Assembly (NCBI RefSeq): GCF_002266285.1
Contig: NZ_NPMS01000002.1
Coordinates: forward strand, 62,001-126,000
DNA: 64,000 nucleotides
Reading direction: 5' to 3'
Source: Virgibacillus indicus
GTDB lineage: Bacteria; Bacillota; Bacilli; Bacillales; Amphibacillaceae
Below are positions 1 through 8,500 of this stretch, in pieces. Both the position numbers and the translations under genes were made by a program. A model generated the notes under the pieces. That model saw only the letters and a list, made by a program, of their open reading frames with translations, was not told the origin of the DNA and made no database searches. How positions within the stretch are numbered: the first letter of the stretch is position 1; every line of letters starts with the position of its first letter.

Positions 1-382
1 CAATCGCATCCTTATCCTGGAATCCATAAATACTGCAAGATGACGGCAGAATGTAACGCGCTGCTCCCATCTTTTTTGCAAGTATTGCTGTGTTTACTCT
101 TGATTGATGATTCACCTCATACGTAATCTTTTTAAATTCCTCTCCACTTGGATCATTTGAAATAGCTACCAAATCAATGACTGCATCTACATCGACAAAA
201 TGCTCTTCTTTCAACTTCCGGCAATCTTCATGAATAATCGTTAAATTAGGATGGGACGTAAGTTTATCCATTCCAAAAAAGAAACGATCTACCGCTTTTA
301 CATTGTAACCCTTCGCTAAGAGCTTCGGCACTAAAATGCAGCCAATATAGCCACCCGCACCAGTTACCAATATATTTTTCAT
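1..382 (-). CDS. NAD-dependent epimerase/dehydratase (SDR), 3' part cut by window edge
   Basis: Only the first 127 codons lie in the window; the gene runs off the left edge. The start is the ATG at 382-380, preceded by AAGGGGGAAAAGGA. The N-terminus MKNILVTGAGGYIG carries the Rossmann GxxGxxG signature of extended short-chain dehydrogenases, and the SSCSIYGF stretch near residue 118 matches the catalytic Ser/Tyr region of nucleotide-sugar epimerases. It starts 12 bases after the FAD oxidoreductase stop, so it is probably co-transcribed with the dTDP-sugar genes rfbA and rfbC. It does not look like canonical RmlB, whose N-terminus is longer and of different type. Inference: it modifies the dTDP-sugar made by this module. 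The substrate cannot be told from the fragment. Confidence 0.8.
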   Translation of the reverse strand, partial: MKNILVTGAGGYIGCILVPKLLAKGYNVKAVDRFFFGMDKLTSHPNLTIIHEDCRKLKEEHFVDVDAVIDLVAISNDPSGEEFKKITYEVNHQSRVNTAILAKKMGAARYILPSSCSIYGFQDKDAI

Positions 383-394
383 TCCTTTTCCCCC

Positions 395-1627
395 TTATGA
401 AATATTATCTTTCACCAGTTTTAATCGTTCACTCTTCCTTTTTGCAATCTCATCCACCACATATCTCGAAAATGGGAATGCACAAGTGAACCCTGGAGAA
501 ACTGCATTTAAGATATGAAAGGAGCGGTGGTCCCCTTCCACAACAAAATCCTGTACAAGCTCCATAGTTTCTTTATTCAGTAGTTGAGCACGTATCCCCG
601 GCTTCATAAACTTCCCAAATCCCCGTTTGTCAACATGCTTCACCAGCTTTAAAGAAAGGTTAATAAAATGTGACTTTTTATACTTTTTCATTTCTTCTCG
701 TGCTAAAGAGCGGAAGTTAAATGAATTCGTTACAAACAGCTTTGCCTCATAATATAAGATGCTTAGAAACTCGCCTAACTTGAAATTCTTTAGACCTTTA
801 TAGTTCTCCCTCCAAAATGCCGGGATTGCAGTTGGTCCGATTTTAATAGATTCATCTACAGTCTTTGTAAAATGAACACCTAAAAAGGGATTTTTCAGAT
901 TAGGTACTGGATATATATTCGTTGTAACATCTGTTTTGTTCTTTGCGTATTTTAAATAAATTCCTTTAAAAGGGATAATGGTATACTTTTTTCCAAACTT
1001 AAAATCCTTGGCAATTTTATCTGCATATAATCCAGCTGCATTTATGAAATAGCTGCAGTCAAATTCACCTTTATTTGTTAGAATTTTATTATTTGAACTT
1101 CCCTTATACCTGGTATTGCATAAAATCTTGACACCCTTTTTGATTACTTCATCTTTAATGGTCTGACATACTTCAATAGGATCAACTGATGATGTCGTTG
1201 GGGAATAGAGAGCTTTATTAAAAGTCTTTACGTTTGTGTCAATCATATTTACTACAGATTGATCTACCCACTCAAGTTCAACCCCATTTTTCTCAGCCCT
1301 GCTTTTTAATTCTATTAAGCCCTGAAATTCCTCTTCATTTGTTGCTGCAACAACCTTGCCGCACTTATTTATTCTCAAGCCATTATCAATGCAGTATTTC
1401 GTCATTTCCTGATTGCCTTCTCTTGTAAATCTTGCCTTCAAACTATTAGCTGTATAATAGAACCCGGCATGTAATACCCCGCTGTTTCGCCCACTGGAGT
1501 GATATGCAACGTCAGATTCCTTTTCTATAATACAAATGGACGTTTCCGGAAATCTACTTTTTAATTCCCTCGCGATGGACAGGCCGATTATTCCACCGCC
1601 GACAATAAGATAATCATAGGACTTCAT
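395..1627 (-). CDS. FAD-dependent oxidoreductase, LhgO/GlpA-like
   Basis: A 410-residue DAO-family flavoprotein. The dinucleotide-binding motif VGGGIIG sits at residues 9-15 and the HSSGRNSGVLHAG segment around residue 45 is the signature of the L-2-hydroxyglutarate oxidase (LhgO/YgaF) family. The start chosen is the ATG at 1627 with GTGGAG eight bases upstream; a 15-codon upstream extension would overlap rfbC more and lacks a ribosome site. It overlaps the rfbC end by 14 bases, which suggests translational coupling. LhgO enzymes oxidise 2-hydroxy acids with electron transfer to the membrane. Placement inside a dTDP-sugar module is odd: it may oxidise a sugar or lactyl-type substituent rather than hydroxyglutarate, but that is inference. 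Confidence 0.8.
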   Translation of the reverse strand: MKSYDYLIVGGGIIGLSIARELKSRFPETSICIIEKESDVAYHSSGRNSGVLHAGFYYTANSLKARFTREGNQEMTKYCIDNGLRINKCGKVVAATNEEEFQGLIELKSRAEKNGVELEWVDQSVVNMIDTNVKTFNKALYSPTTSSVDPIEVCQTIKDEVIKKGVKILCNTRYKGSSNNKILTNKGEFDCSYFINAAGLYADKIAKDFKFGKKYTIIPFKGIYLKYAKNKTDVTTNIYPVPNLKNPFLGVHFTKTVDESIKIGPTAIPAFWRENYKGLKNFKLGEFLSILYYEAKLFVTNSFNFRSLAREEMKKYKKSHFINLSLKLVKHVDKRGFGKFMKPGIRAQLLNKETMELVQDFVVEGDHRSFHILNAVSPGFTCAFPFSRYVVDEIAKRKSERLKLVKDNIS

Positions 1628-2198
1628 GGCCAATCTCCACTTTTTCCTGAAACCTGAAATTAATCTCAGCATCTTTTAAGTATGGTTGGTTAGCATCTTT
1701 TTCTGATAGAATTGGATTGGATGCCGGCCAGTCAATAGAAAGTGAAGGATCATTCCAACGTATCCCTTTATCGTTCTCTGCTGAGTAATACTCATCCACT
1801 TTATACTGAACATGTGTATTTTTGGTTAATGTACAGAAGCCGTGTGCAAAGCCTTTTGGAACTAGAAGCATGCGGTGGTTTTCGGCACTTAATGTTATGC
1901 CGACCCACCTGCCAAATGTCGGTGAGCCTTTTCGAATGTCGACGGCTACATCATAAATTGCACCGGTAATAACGCGAATTAATTTCGTTTGCGCTTTTGG
2001 ATCTTTCTGGTAATGAAGTCCGCGAATAACGTTTTTATCAATGGAAAGCGAGTGGTTATCCTGGATAAAATTGAACTTCATGCCAAGCTCTTCGAATTTT
2101 TGAAGATTAAAGCTTTCCATAAAAAAACCTCGATGATCCTTAAAAACTTTTGGCTCTATAATTTTCACGTCTTCAAGCTTTGTATCTATTAATTGCAT
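1614..2198 (-). CDS. rfbC: dTDP-4-dehydrorhamnose 3,5-epimerase
   Basis: A 194-residue cupin of the RmlC family. It converts dTDP-4-dehydro-6-deoxyglucose to the 4-dehydro-rhamnose epimer, or a related C3/C5 epimerisation. The catalytic-histidine motif RGLHYQ is at residues 59-64, and the PKGFAHGF segment near residue 116 is typical. The ATG at 2198 is chosen because GGGAGG lies 7 bases upstream; the longer reading by five codons starts before this site. It follows rfbA by about 40 bases. The usual partners RmlB and RmlD are absent from the window, so they either lie left of the edge or elsewhere, or the truncated SDR replaces one of them. Confidence 0.93.
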   Translation of the reverse strand: MQLIDTKLEDVKIIEPKVFKDHRGFFMESFNLQKFEELGMKFNFIQDNHSLSIDKNVIRGLHYQKDPKAQTKLIRVITGAIYDVAVDIRKGSPTFGRWVGITLSAENHRMLLVPKGFAHGFCTLTKNTHVQYKVDEYYSAENDKGIRWNDPSLSIDWPASNPILSEKDANQPYLKDAEINFRFQEKVEIGHEVL

Positions 2199-2240
2199 AT
2201 ACTTTCCTCCCATTTGATAAGTTTCAAGCCGCTAAATATG

Positions 2241-3146
2241 TCAATTTACCAATCGTAATGTTTCTAGGCCTTTACTTCTGTTCATTTCTACAACCCGAAG
2301 TAAATATTTCCCATACGCACTCTTTTTCAATGGTTCTGCTAGTTTTAATAATTGAGATTCTGATATATATCCTTTGCTATATGAAATTTCTTCTAAACAT
2401 GCAACTTTTAGAAGTGTTCGCTTTTCCATTATTTCAATAAATTGTGATGCCTCAAGCAATGATTCATGTGTCCCCGTATCTAGCCAGGCAAAACCACGTC
2501 CAAACAATTCAACGTTTAATTGATCTCTTACAACGTATTCTTTAAGAATATCGGTGATTTCCAGTTCCCCTCTATCAGATGGCTCTACGTTTTTAGCAAT
2601 ATCAACGACCTGATTATCAAAGAAATATAAGCCAGTAATAGCAAAATTAGATTTAGGTATTTCTGGTTTTTCCTCTATGGACAGAACCTTATGATTGTCA
2701 TCAAACTCAACAACACCAAATCTTTGTGGATCATCAACATTGTATCCAAAGACAGTTGCTCCATTTAATTGCCGTTTCACTCTCTCAAGATGAGAGATAA
2801 AATCATGGCCATAGAAAATGTTATCTCCTAAAATGAGGGAAACATCATCAGCTCCAATAAAATCTTCACCAATGATAAAAGCCTCCGCCAGTCCATTTGG
2901 CTTTTCCTGAATCACATATGATAGATGAATACCTAATTCTGAACCATCACCCAATAACTGCTCAAACCGTGGCAAATCCTCCTGCGTAGATATAATTAAA
3001 ATTTCCTTGATACCGGCCAGCATTAAAACCGATAGGGGATAATAAATCATTGGTTTATCATAAATCGGAAGTAATTGTTTTGATACGGATCTTGTTAATG
3101 GGTATAGTCTCGTTCCGCTTCCGCCAGCTAGGATAATTCCTTTCAT
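2241..3146 (-). CDS. rfbA: Glucose-1-phosphate thymidylyltransferase
   Basis: A 301-residue nucleotidyltransferase (RmlA) that joins glucose-1-phosphate and dTTP to dTDP-glucose, the entry step to dTDP-sugars. The signature [11 protein letters not shown] is at residues 8-18, followed by [11 protein letters not shown]; the GDNIFYG segment near residue 110 and the EEKPEIPKS segment near 165 are conserved in the family. The ATG at 3146 has GAGGAGG 6 bases upstream; the longer frame starting at 3188 runs through the upstream terminator and is rejected. A terminator at 3179-3206 separates it from the preceding glycosyltransferase, so this gene probably opens its own dTDP-sugar transcription unit (rfbA-rfbC-oxidoreductase-SDR). 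Confidence 0.95.
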   Translation of the reverse strand: MKGIILAGGSGTRLYPLTRSVSKQLLPIYDKPMIYYPLSVLMLAGIKEILIISTQEDLPRFEQLLGDGSELGIHLSYVIQEKPNGLAEAFIIGEDFIGADDVSLILGDNIFYGHDFISHLERVKRQLNGATVFGYNVDDPQRFGVVEFDDNHKVLSIEEKPEIPKSNFAITGLYFFDNQVVDIAKNVEPSDRGELEITDILKEYVVRDQLNVELFGRGFAWLDTGTHESLLEASQFIEIMEKRTLLKVACLEEISYSKGYISESQLLKLAEPLKKSAYGKYLLRVVEMNRSKGLETLRLVN

Positions 3147-3178
3147 GTTATTCCTCCTCAAAAAGTACTTTTTCCAAT

Positions 3179-3206
3179 AAAAAAACATCCCTTTTGGTAT
3201 GGGATG
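3179..3206 (-). terminator. Intrinsic terminator after GT2 gene, before rfbA
   Basis: On the minus strand a CATCCC/GGGATG stem (3201-3206 with 3186-3191, loop of nine) is followed directly by seven Ts. It lies 14 bases past the stop of the GT2 gene and 33 bases before the rfbA start. It divides the distal exopolysaccharide genes from the dTDP-sugar genes. Confidence 0.75.
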
Positions 3207-3219
3207 CTGCCTTTCTCTT

Positions 3220-4218
3220 CTATATTCCTGTTTGTCGATTCTTTCTATTTTTTATATTTGCATCTCTTGTAAATTCAAATATCACTGGATGAATACGAAA
3301 TAACAAACACATTAACTTTTGTTTCCAACCAATTCCTTTATGTTTTAACAGATATATTAAGCTATCATCAAACGTCCGCTTCAGATCCTTTAATTCCCTA
3401 TCGATGTCTTCGAGGTTTGACTTAGCCAAATAATAGTACCAAAAGAACTTCTCCATATAATGCTTAAGGGCTTTTTGATGCAGCTCTGATTCCCCTTTCT
3501 CTCTGAAAAAGACTTCTCTAGCTTTTAGCGCGTATACCGCATCCAGCCTATTAATATGGAAGGTTGAATTTGTTTGACTTTCTTCTCTCTGAACATAATA
3601 ATAAAGCGTTGTATAAATATATGTTACTTTTTTGCTAATATACAGCAGTTTATGAGCAACAGTTTCATCATCATTGATGCTATTCTCATACCTTATTTCA
3701 TCAAATAAATCACTTTTATACAATTTGTTCCAAGGACAAACAAACGTTAGATAATTTGGAGTGTATAACTGATTTAATGCTTCTTTAGTATTAAAGTGCT
3801 GAATTTTATAATGTGAATCTGCATTTTTAGTATCAACACACTGAACCTCATCAACTTTCTGAAAATCACAAACTGCCATATCCGATGAATGAGCGATAAT
3901 ATTGTTATATAATGTTTCAAACATAAATTCATTTATATAATCATCATTATCAACAAATCCTATATATTTTCCTTTTGCAGCATCCAAACCTGCATTTCTT
4001 GATGATGCAACCCCTCCATTTTCTTTATGAATAACTTTTACCCTGCTATCAAGCTTTGCATATTCATCACATACTTCCCCACTATTGTCTGTAGATCCAT
4101 CGTTAACCAATATTAGTTCAAAATTAGTGAACGTTTGGGATAATATGGAATCAACACATTTAAGTAATAAATATTCAAGATTATATACAGGAACAATAAT
4201 ACTTATTTTTATTGCCAT
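3220..4218 (-). CDS. Family 2 glycosyltransferase
   Basis: A 332-residue GT-A inverting glycosyltransferase. The N-terminus ISIIVPVYN (residues 5-13) and [10 protein letters not shown] (38-47) bind the nucleotide, and VDNDDYI at 89-95 is the metal-binding DxD region. The ATG at 4218 is preceded by TTGGAGG; the longer frame to 4311 would overlap the acyltransferase and has no ribosome site. It begins 47 bases after the acyltransferase gene, and a terminator follows it. The sequence is noticeably more A+T-rich than the eps core, as are the next two genes upstream, hinting that this distal part was acquired separately. Acceptor and donor are unknown. Confidence 0.9.
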   Translation of the reverse strand: MAIKISIIVPVYNLEYLLLKCVDSILSQTFTNFELILVNDGSTDNSGEVCDEYAKLDSRVKVIHKENGGVASSRNAGLDAAKGKYIGFVDNDDYINEFMFETLYNNIIAHSSDMAVCDFQKVDEVQCVDTKNADSHYKIQHFNTKEALNQLYTPNYLTFVCPWNKLYKSDLFDEIRYENSINDDETVAHKLLYISKKVTYIYTTLYYYVQREESQTNSTFHINRLDAVYALKAREVFFREKGESELHQKALKHYMEKFFWYYYLAKSNLEDIDRELKDLKRTFDDSLIYLLKHKGIGWKQKLMCLLFRIHPVIFEFTRDANIKNRKNRQTGI

Positions 4219-4264
4219 AACAGACCTCCAAAAATGATATATATCATATTCCATTTTAATGAGT

Positions 4265-5431
4265 TCAAACTGCTTTTTTCTTAAGAGAGAACACGAACTT
4301 CTTCTTACCAATCATTTTCGCTAGATTCCTTCCAACCTTTTGAGATGGTTTTTCGATTAATTTCCATGCAATCGTTGATATACAAAAGCTTAAAAATATA
4401 GCTATTATTGAAATAGACCATAATGGGATAACTTCTTTAAATAAATATATACAACTCAAAATGATAGGTAAATGGAGTAAATATAAACTATATGATATTT
4501 TCCCCAAAAACAGTAATGGTTTTAACAGCAAAATCTTTCCCAATCTTACAGAACTAATTGCACTTATTACAATTCCAGTACATCCAATTGCTACTCCGTA
4601 TTCAGCTATCGCATTAAAATGTGTTGATAATAGTTCTACCCCTGTTATTTCATATAAATAGTACAGACAGAAACTCGAGAATTTAAATAGGCACAGCGAA
4701 ACAAAAAGCAGTGTGCACTTAAATAGAATATGTCTTTTTTTGTATAATCCAACTAGATCTTTTTTATGTTTGGCAATTAATGATCCAAACATAAAAAAAG
4801 AAGTATATTGCAGTGTTTTAAAGTAATCTGTATTATATCCAATTGATTCCTGAAAACTGTAAATAGTATTTAGCTCAGAGGTACAGGATAATATAACACA
4901 GATTAAAATTATAAATTTCCAGTTAAATCGTTTTATTAATAGAACAATAAATGGAAAAATCAACGATATTCTTAATTCATGAGTTAAGGACCAGATCACC
5001 CCATTAAATGCATTTGTATGATAATTACCTAAAAATAAAAGGTGGTCAGTAATTAACTGTGCACTTATTGAAGTGTTCCATAACAAATTCCAATCCCCTA
5101 TTGTCGATACTTCTCTATTCAAAAATGTTTGTGATAGAATAATTGCAAATATAATTGCAAAAAGATATGGAGCATAAATTCTAAAAAAGCGCTTTGTTAC
5201 ATAAGGAAAGTAATAAATTCTATCTCTTTTTAAAAAAGGTATAGTTAAAACAAAACCACTTAATAAAAAGAATAACATCACAGAACTATGACCATCATTA
5301 AATCCTAACCATACTAAAACTCTGTAGACTATATAAGGTAATGAGAATGCAAAATATGGTATATGACTTAAAACAACAGCTAGTGCTGCTAACCCACGAA
5401 GTGAATCTAATTGTTCAATACGGTTATTCAT
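4265..5431 (-). CDS. Acyltransferase family 3 membrane protein
   Basis: A 388-residue polytopic membrane protein of the Acyltransferase_3 (OafA/WecH-like) family, which transfers acetyl or other acyl groups to sugars from the cytoplasmic acyl-CoA side. The hallmark opening RIEQLDSLRGLAALAVVLSH places the conserved histidine at residue 23, and RFFRIYAPYL near residue 86 is the second conserved arginine region. About ten hydrophobic segments follow. The ATG at 5431 has GGTGGGGTG upstream. It starts just after the terminator at 5471-5500, so it may have its own promoter in the short gap. Likely role: O-acylation of the exopolysaccharide, inferred from context. Confidence 0.88.
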   Translation of the reverse strand: MNNRIEQLDSLRGLAALAVVLSHIPYFAFSLPYIVYRVLVWLGFNDGHSSVMLFFLLSGFVLTIPFLKRDRIYYFPYVTKRFFRIYAPYLFAIIFAIILSQTFLNREVSTIGDWNLLWNTSISAQLITDHLLFLGNYHTNAFNGVIWSLTHELRISLIFPFIVLLIKRFNWKFIILICVILSCTSELNTIYSFQESIGYNTDYFKTLQYTSFFMFGSLIAKHKKDLVGLYKKRHILFKCTLLFVSLCLFKFSSFCLYYLYEITGVELLSTHFNAIAEYGVAIGCTGIVISAISSVRLGKILLLKPLLFLGKISYSLYLLHLPIILSCIYLFKEVIPLWSISIIAIFLSFCISTIAWKLIEKPSQKVGRNLAKMIGKKKFVFSLKKKAV

Positions 5432-5470
5432 TTTTCACCCCACCTTCATTTGTTACAATGATCAACAAGA

Positions 5471-5500
5471 TTAAAAAAAGCTGATTACCTACTAATCAGC
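5471..5500 (-). terminator. Intrinsic terminator at end of APH-like kinase gene
   Basis: A perfect 8-base stem GCTGATTA/TAATCAGC (5493-5500 with 5480-5487, five-base loop) is followed on the minus strand by seven Ts. The stem contains the stop codon of the kinase gene at 5485-5487. It ends the long upstream transcript at this point. Confidence 0.8.
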
Positions 5501-6660
5501 AAATTTTCTTCATATAATTCAAATCTCTTAATCCAAGTTGTAACCTCACTCAATTGCTTGTCTTCACTAACATTTTCTGATTGCAATTTGAGATAAACTA
5601 ATTCCAAATAAAATAGATAACGATACATTTCCGATTGCTTTAGAGATACGACAGTATCATAATAATAGTTAAAGTTATCACTTGCTTGTAGTTTCCCGTA
5701 AAATAATTTAAAACTTGGTTCCATTTTTTGAATTAACCTGTCTATCCCCTTCTTATCCACTTTCTCAAAATGTGTATTTTTTGATGCCAGCATAAACAAT
5801 GAGTAATAAAAATCAAAATAAAAACTCCGGTAATCGATTGTATCCCAGTCAATTACATAGTAATTACTATTTTTAATTAATATATTCCCTTCCCATAAAT
5901 CACCGTGTGAGAAAACAAGCAGCCCTTCTTGGTTATCAAGTTTTTTTAATGATGTCATTAAGTATGAAACAAAGTTTTTTATCTTATCCACTTTAATTAT
6001 AGTGCCCGGGTAATTATCTAGTATATATTCAACTTTTGATTCTACATAATTCATTTTACTTAGGATATATGACTGCAAATCAATCAATTTTGGTTTAGCT
6101 GTTGATCTAATGTCATCAAGAATAGGAAAAATTTCCAAATAGTACTTCTCAATATTATTAAAATTATAAGAAGGCCTATTGAAATTTACATAATCCTCTA
6201 CTATATATCGTTCTTCAGTATTCCAACTGATCAGTTTTGGGGCCAAATTTGTTACTTTTTCAATAACATTTACCCTATCCCTAATCTCCGATGTAGAAAC
6301 ATGACATTGAAATTCAGTTGTTACCACCTGTTCTTTCAAATTAAAAATTTTAATTTCCCCTTGACGTAATTCCAATAAACATTGACCAAAGTATTTAGTA
6401 GTAATTTTAGGAAGTGAATTAATTAACTCTGGATCCTTTTTTACTTTCTGGAATTCATAAGTGAATTGTAAAACACGTAATAAACGAATAAGAAAGCCTG
6501 GCAAACGATTAATCAGCGGTATTCCTGTTTTTCTCTCAAAGAATGAGAATGGCTTCGTCCTTCCATATAATATTAATAAAAGCTCTATAGAACGTTGTTC
6601 GATATTTATATAAAACATGTTTCCAATAAGAATATAGTTATAGTTTTTATTGCTTTTCAT
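5485..6660 (-). CDS. APH/choline-kinase-fold phosphotransferase
   Basis: A 391-residue protein with the catalytic loop HGDLWEGNI at residues 252-260 (Brenner-type HxDxxxxN) and the metal-binding DWD at 271-273, as in aminoglycoside and choline/homoserine kinases. The N-terminal 240 residues do not show an obvious glycine-rich loop, which is common in diverged members. The start at 6660 has GGAG about 11 bases upstream. It sits between an ABC flippase and an acyltransferase, and the last codons form part of a terminator. Inference: it phosphorylates a sugar or polyol in polysaccharide assembly; it is unlikely to be a drug-resistance enzyme in this context. Confidence 0.7.
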   Translation of the reverse strand: MKSNKNYNYILIGNMFYINIEQRSIELLLILYGRTKPFSFFERKTGIPLINRLPGFLIRLLRVLQFTYEFQKVKKDPELINSLPKITTKYFGQCLLELRQGEIKIFNLKEQVVTTEFQCHVSTSEIRDRVNVIEKVTNLAPKLISWNTEERYIVEDYVNFNRPSYNFNNIEKYYLEIFPILDDIRSTAKPKLIDLQSYILSKMNYVESKVEYILDNYPGTIIKVDKIKNFVSYLMTSLKKLDNQEGLLVFSHGDLWEGNILIKNSNYYVIDWDTIDYRSFYFDFYYSLFMLASKNTHFEKVDKKGIDRLIQKMEPSFKLFYGKLQASDNFNYYYDTVVSLKQSEMYRYLFYLELVYLKLQSENVSEDKQLSEVTTWIKRFELYEENLLISR

Positions 6661-6696
6661 ATCTAATCCAACTCCAAATCAATAGCTTTCAAGTAA

Positions 6697-8472
6697 TTAG
6701 ATTACTGACCGATCCAATTCATTATTAATTGAAACAAGATGACCATCACTTATCTCGAATACCGTATCGCAATTTTCAATAGTACTTAGTCTATGCGCAA
6801 TAATAATCAATGTTTTTTCACCTCTTAGACCATCTATTGCCTTCATGATCTCCTTTTCCGTTTCATTATCCAGTGCTGAAGTTGCTTCATCCATGAATAA
6901 TATTTCTGGATTATGATACAAAGCGCGAGCAATACCAATTCGTTGACGCTGCCCGCCAGACAGGCGAACTCCACGCTCACCTACAGTGGTTTCCAATTGA
7001 TCAGGAAGTGACATAATAAACTCTTTCAGTTGCGCCTGTTCCAGCGCTCTCCACACCTCATTATCATCAATCTGATTACCATCAATTCCGAAAGCAACAT
7101 TACCACGAATGGTATCATCTGATAAAAATATAGACTGTGGAATATAACCTATTTTCTGTTGCCATAATGCTCTTTGCTGGTATAAATCTTTACCATCTAC
7201 CAATACATGACCGTCATCCGGATGAAAAAGCCCTAAAATAATATCAACCAATGTTGTTTTACCAGCACCAGACTCTCCAACAAAAGCTACAGATTGGCCA
7301 ATTGGAATAGTCAAAGATATATTTTCTATGGCGTACTTATCCTGCTCTGGGTAACGAAAGGATACTTCATTTAACGAAATTGATTCCGTAAACACCTTTT
7401 TACCTTTATTAACTACTTCTGAATCTGTTTTAAATACAGCATTTGATGGCTTTTCTTTATTTCTATATAAATCGTCATAAACAACTTCTAAAGCTGGCTG
7501 GCTATATCGGATAGTTGTTATCAAGGCAACAACTCGTGTAATAGATGGCATCAATCGAAATGCTGCCATAGCAAAAAGCGCCATCGTCGAGACAAGCTGT
7601 GTTGTACTGGTTCCTTGAAAGACGATAATGAGCATCGTAATCAGAACAATGGATACCAGCATCGTTTCAATAAACAATCTTGGTACAATCTCCAGCATTT
7701 TCATATACCTGCTATTATTCGCCTTTATTTGGCTTTGAGAAGTATATGAATCAATAAAGAATCTCTCTTTTCCTGAAACTTTAACTTCTTTACTTGCACC
7801 TAATCCCTGATTTACCCATTTAATCATTGTTCCACCAACTAATTGCTGTTCCTTTCCCAATGCACTGATTTTTTTACGCAGAATTACAAAAAACAAAATA
7901 ACACCCCCACCAAGTAGGACAGAAGCTGTTAATGTGGCAACAGGAGCTGTAACTAATAATAGAGCCATAATACATAAGATTATGAGTACTTCTGTAAATA
8001 ACTGAAACCCTGACATGATAATACCTTGAAATACTTTTGGTACCTCACCATTTACATTACGGAGTAAATCCGAAGAATTCCGTTGCAGATGAAAAGTATA
8101 AGGTTTCGTTAAGTATGCTTTAAACAAACTTCGCGATAGTTTAACCTGTTGATTCAGGATGACCCTAAACTGCGCATAGTTGAAAAGCAGTAAATATAAA
8201 TTCTTTAAAACAAATACTGTAAGTAACATCACCACAGCGAATATGATGAACGTTGTTGTTGATTGAAAATTAAATAATTCGTATACATTTGATAAAATTG
8301 CTTGTTCCTGAATCATATTTGGATTTGTTACGATCCCAACAAAGGGAACGATCAATCCTATTCCAATCGTTTCGAATATTGCCGCTATAATCATCATGAA
8401 GAATAGAATCAATAGCTTTTTCTTTTCCCTTTTATTGAAAAGGATTAGTAATTTTTTAATTGTATCCTTCAA
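6697..8472 (-). CDS. ABC transporter, fused permease-ATPase (oligosaccharide flippase type)
   Basis: A 591-residue half-transporter: six transmembrane helices in residues 15-320, then a nucleotide-binding domain with Walker A GESGAGKTT (399-407), Q-loop region YIPQSIFL (443-450), signature LSGGQ (504-508), Walker B ILFMDE (524-529) and the switch histidine in IIAHRLS. It is of the MsbA/PglK type that flips lipid-linked sugars. The start codon is TTG at 8472 with GGAAGG ten bases upstream. No Wzx-type flippase is present in the window, so this protein is a good candidate for moving lipid-linked repeat units outward; that is inference from context. Confidence 0.85.
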   Translation of the reverse strand: MKDTIKKLLILFNKREKKKLLILFFMMIIAAIFETIGIGLIVPFVGIVTNPNMIQEQAILSNVYELFNFQSTTTFIIFAVVMLLTVFVLKNLYLLLFNYAQFRVILNQQVKLSRSLFKAYLTKPYTFHLQRNSSDLLRNVNGEVPKVFQGIIMSGFQLFTEVLIILCIMALLLVTAPVATLTASVLLGGGVILFFVILRKKISALGKEQQLVGGTMIKWVNQGLGASKEVKVSGKERFFIDSYTSQSQIKANNSRYMKMLEIVPRLFIETMLVSIVLITMLIIVFQGTSTTQLVSTMALFAMAAFRLMPSITRVVALITTIRYSQPALEVVYDDLYRNKEKPSNAVFKTDSEVVNKGKKVFTESISLNEVSFRYPEQDKYAIENISLTIPIGQSVAFVGESGAGKTTLVDIILGLFHPDDGHVLVDGKDLYQQRALWQQKIGYIPQSIFLSDDTIRGNVAFGIDGNQIDDNEVWRALEQAQLKEFIMSLPDQLETTVGERGVRLSGGQRQRIGIARALYHNPEILFMDEATSALDNETEKEIMKAIDGLRGEKTLIIIAHRLSTIENCDTVFEISDGHLVSINNELDRSVI

Positions 8473-8500
8473 TTTTTCACATCCTTCCGTAAAAAAGACT

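Noticed and set aside
1234..1428. Short plus-strand frames opposite the eps genes (this and many others)
   Set aside because: They are antisense shadows of strongly supported minus-strand genes, without ribosome sites or protein-like composition.
5485..6660. Aminoglycoside-resistance gene
   Set aside because: Only the general kinase motifs match; the location in a polysaccharide locus and diverged N-terminus argue against it.
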